A stretch of DNA of 6,036 nucleotides from an uncultured Ruminococcus sp. (GTDB lineage Bacteria > Bacillota > Clostridia > Oscillospirales > Ruminococcaceae). The stretch is from positions 1-6,036 of the forward strand of contig CALGTT010000306.1 in the NCBI GenBank assembly GCA_937901485.1, read 5' to 3'. Both the position numbers and the translations under genes were made by a program. Shown piece by piece: positions 5,577 to 6,036 of the stretch (positions within the stretch are counted from its first letter, which is position 1; each line of letters opens with the position of its first letter). The notes below the pieces were generated by a model, which was not told the DNA's origin, did no database searches, and saw only the letters and a program-made list of their open reading frames with translations.

Positions 5577-6036
5577 ATGAGTGAAGTCAATACAACTCTG
5601 AAGGAATATGCCGCGCGTATCGAAAGCTACATGCTCGATCAGACACAGCAGATGCAGTCTGCAACGAATATGAAGCTCGATGCGCTCTATGATGCCATGC
5701 GCCATTCCCTGACTGCCGGCGGCAAGCGTATCCGCCCCGTGCTGATCTACGAGTTCTGCCGGATCTGCGGCGGCAATATGGAGCAGGCAGATGCCGCAGC
5801 GTGCGCAATGGAAATGACGCATACCTCCTCGCTGATCTTCGATGATCTGCCTGCGATGGATGACGATGATATGCGCCGCGGCAAGCCCTCCTGCCATAAG
5901 GCTTTCGGCGAAGCAACCGCGATCCTTGCAGGCGATGCCCTTATCGTGGCACCGTTCCAGCTCATTGCAAATGATCCGCAGCTTACTGCAGAGCAGAAAA
6001 TCGCCCTGATCTCCGTTCTTTCTGAGCGTGAGGGCG
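5577..6036 (+). CDS. ispA: Polyprenyl (farnesyl/geranylgeranyl) diphosphate synthase, N-terminal part (3' end outside window)
   Basis: The first 153 residues of a trans-isoprenyl diphosphate synthase are visible; the frame is open to the window end and the full protein should be about 290-300 residues. Diagnostic features are AGGKRIRP (47-54), which binds diphosphate, and the first Asp-rich motif DDLPAMDDDDMRRGKPSCH (89-107) with D89, D90 and D95 as Mg2+ ligands. KAFGEATAILAGDAL (108-122) follows. The enzyme condenses isopentenyl diphosphate with allylic diphosphates to feed quinone, undecaprenol or carotenoid pathways. The DDxxxxD spacing is of the bacterial (type II) kind, but the fifth residue before the motif is Ser84, where bacterial farnesyl synthases usually have Tyr. 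ATG at 5577 has no clear ribosome site; a GTG at 5568, overlapping the xseB stop as GTGA, is an alternative start adding three residues. In B. subtilis dxs follows next. Confidence 0.95.
   Translation, partial: MSEVNTTLKEYAARIESYMLDQTQQMQSATNMKLDALYDAMRHSLTAGGKRIRPVLIYEFCRICGGNMEQADAAACAMEMTHTSSLIFDDLPAMDDDDMRRGKPSCHKAFGEATAILAGDALIVAPFQLIANDPQLTAEQKIALISVLSEREG

Overview
The window is a stretch of core chromosome from an endospore-forming Firmicute. The GC-rich codon usage (by eye) and the gene order point to a Clostridia member of the Ruminococcaceae/Oscillospiraceae type; this placement is inferred, since no 16S or other marker is present. All genes lie on the + strand and are tightly packed. 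I see no mobile element, tRNA, rRNA, CRISPR array or sign of recent transfer.

Block 1 (1-2329) is the 3' half of the spoIIIA sporulation operon: the end of spoIIIAE, then complete spoIIIAF, spoIIIAG and spoIIIAH. Their products form most of the inner/outer forespore channel (feeding-tube apparatus) that supports the engulfed forespore. Genes AA to AD and the operon promoter lie upstream of the window.

Block 2 (2330-2449) is the only substantial regulatory gap. It carries an extended -10 vegetative-type promoter abutting the spoIIIAH stop codon. The A/T-rich leader that follows contains overlapping, mutually exclusive inverted repeats. No convincing terminator separates the spoIIIA genes from what follows.

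Block 3 (2450-6036) is a housekeeping cluster: an Asp23/Gls24-family gene, nusB, a TsaD/Kae1-like paralogue, xseA, xseB and the start of ispA. Apart from the Asp23-nusB gap, which holds a perfect 11-bp hairpin, junctions overlap or are a few bases apart, so nusB to ispA look translationally coupled. The order resembles Bacillus subtilis (spoIIIA, accB, accC, yqhY, nusB, folD, xseA, xseB, ispA), but accB/accC are absent and the TsaD-like gene occupies the folD position.

Functionally, the window joins sporulation, transcription antitermination (NusB), DNA repair (exonuclease VII) and isoprenoid chain synthesis (IspA). I found no evidence of a wholly new system. The items most worth checking are the divergent TsaD-like protein, the switch-like leader before the Asp23 gene, and the IspA active site, whose chain-length position favours a product longer than farnesyl diphosphate.
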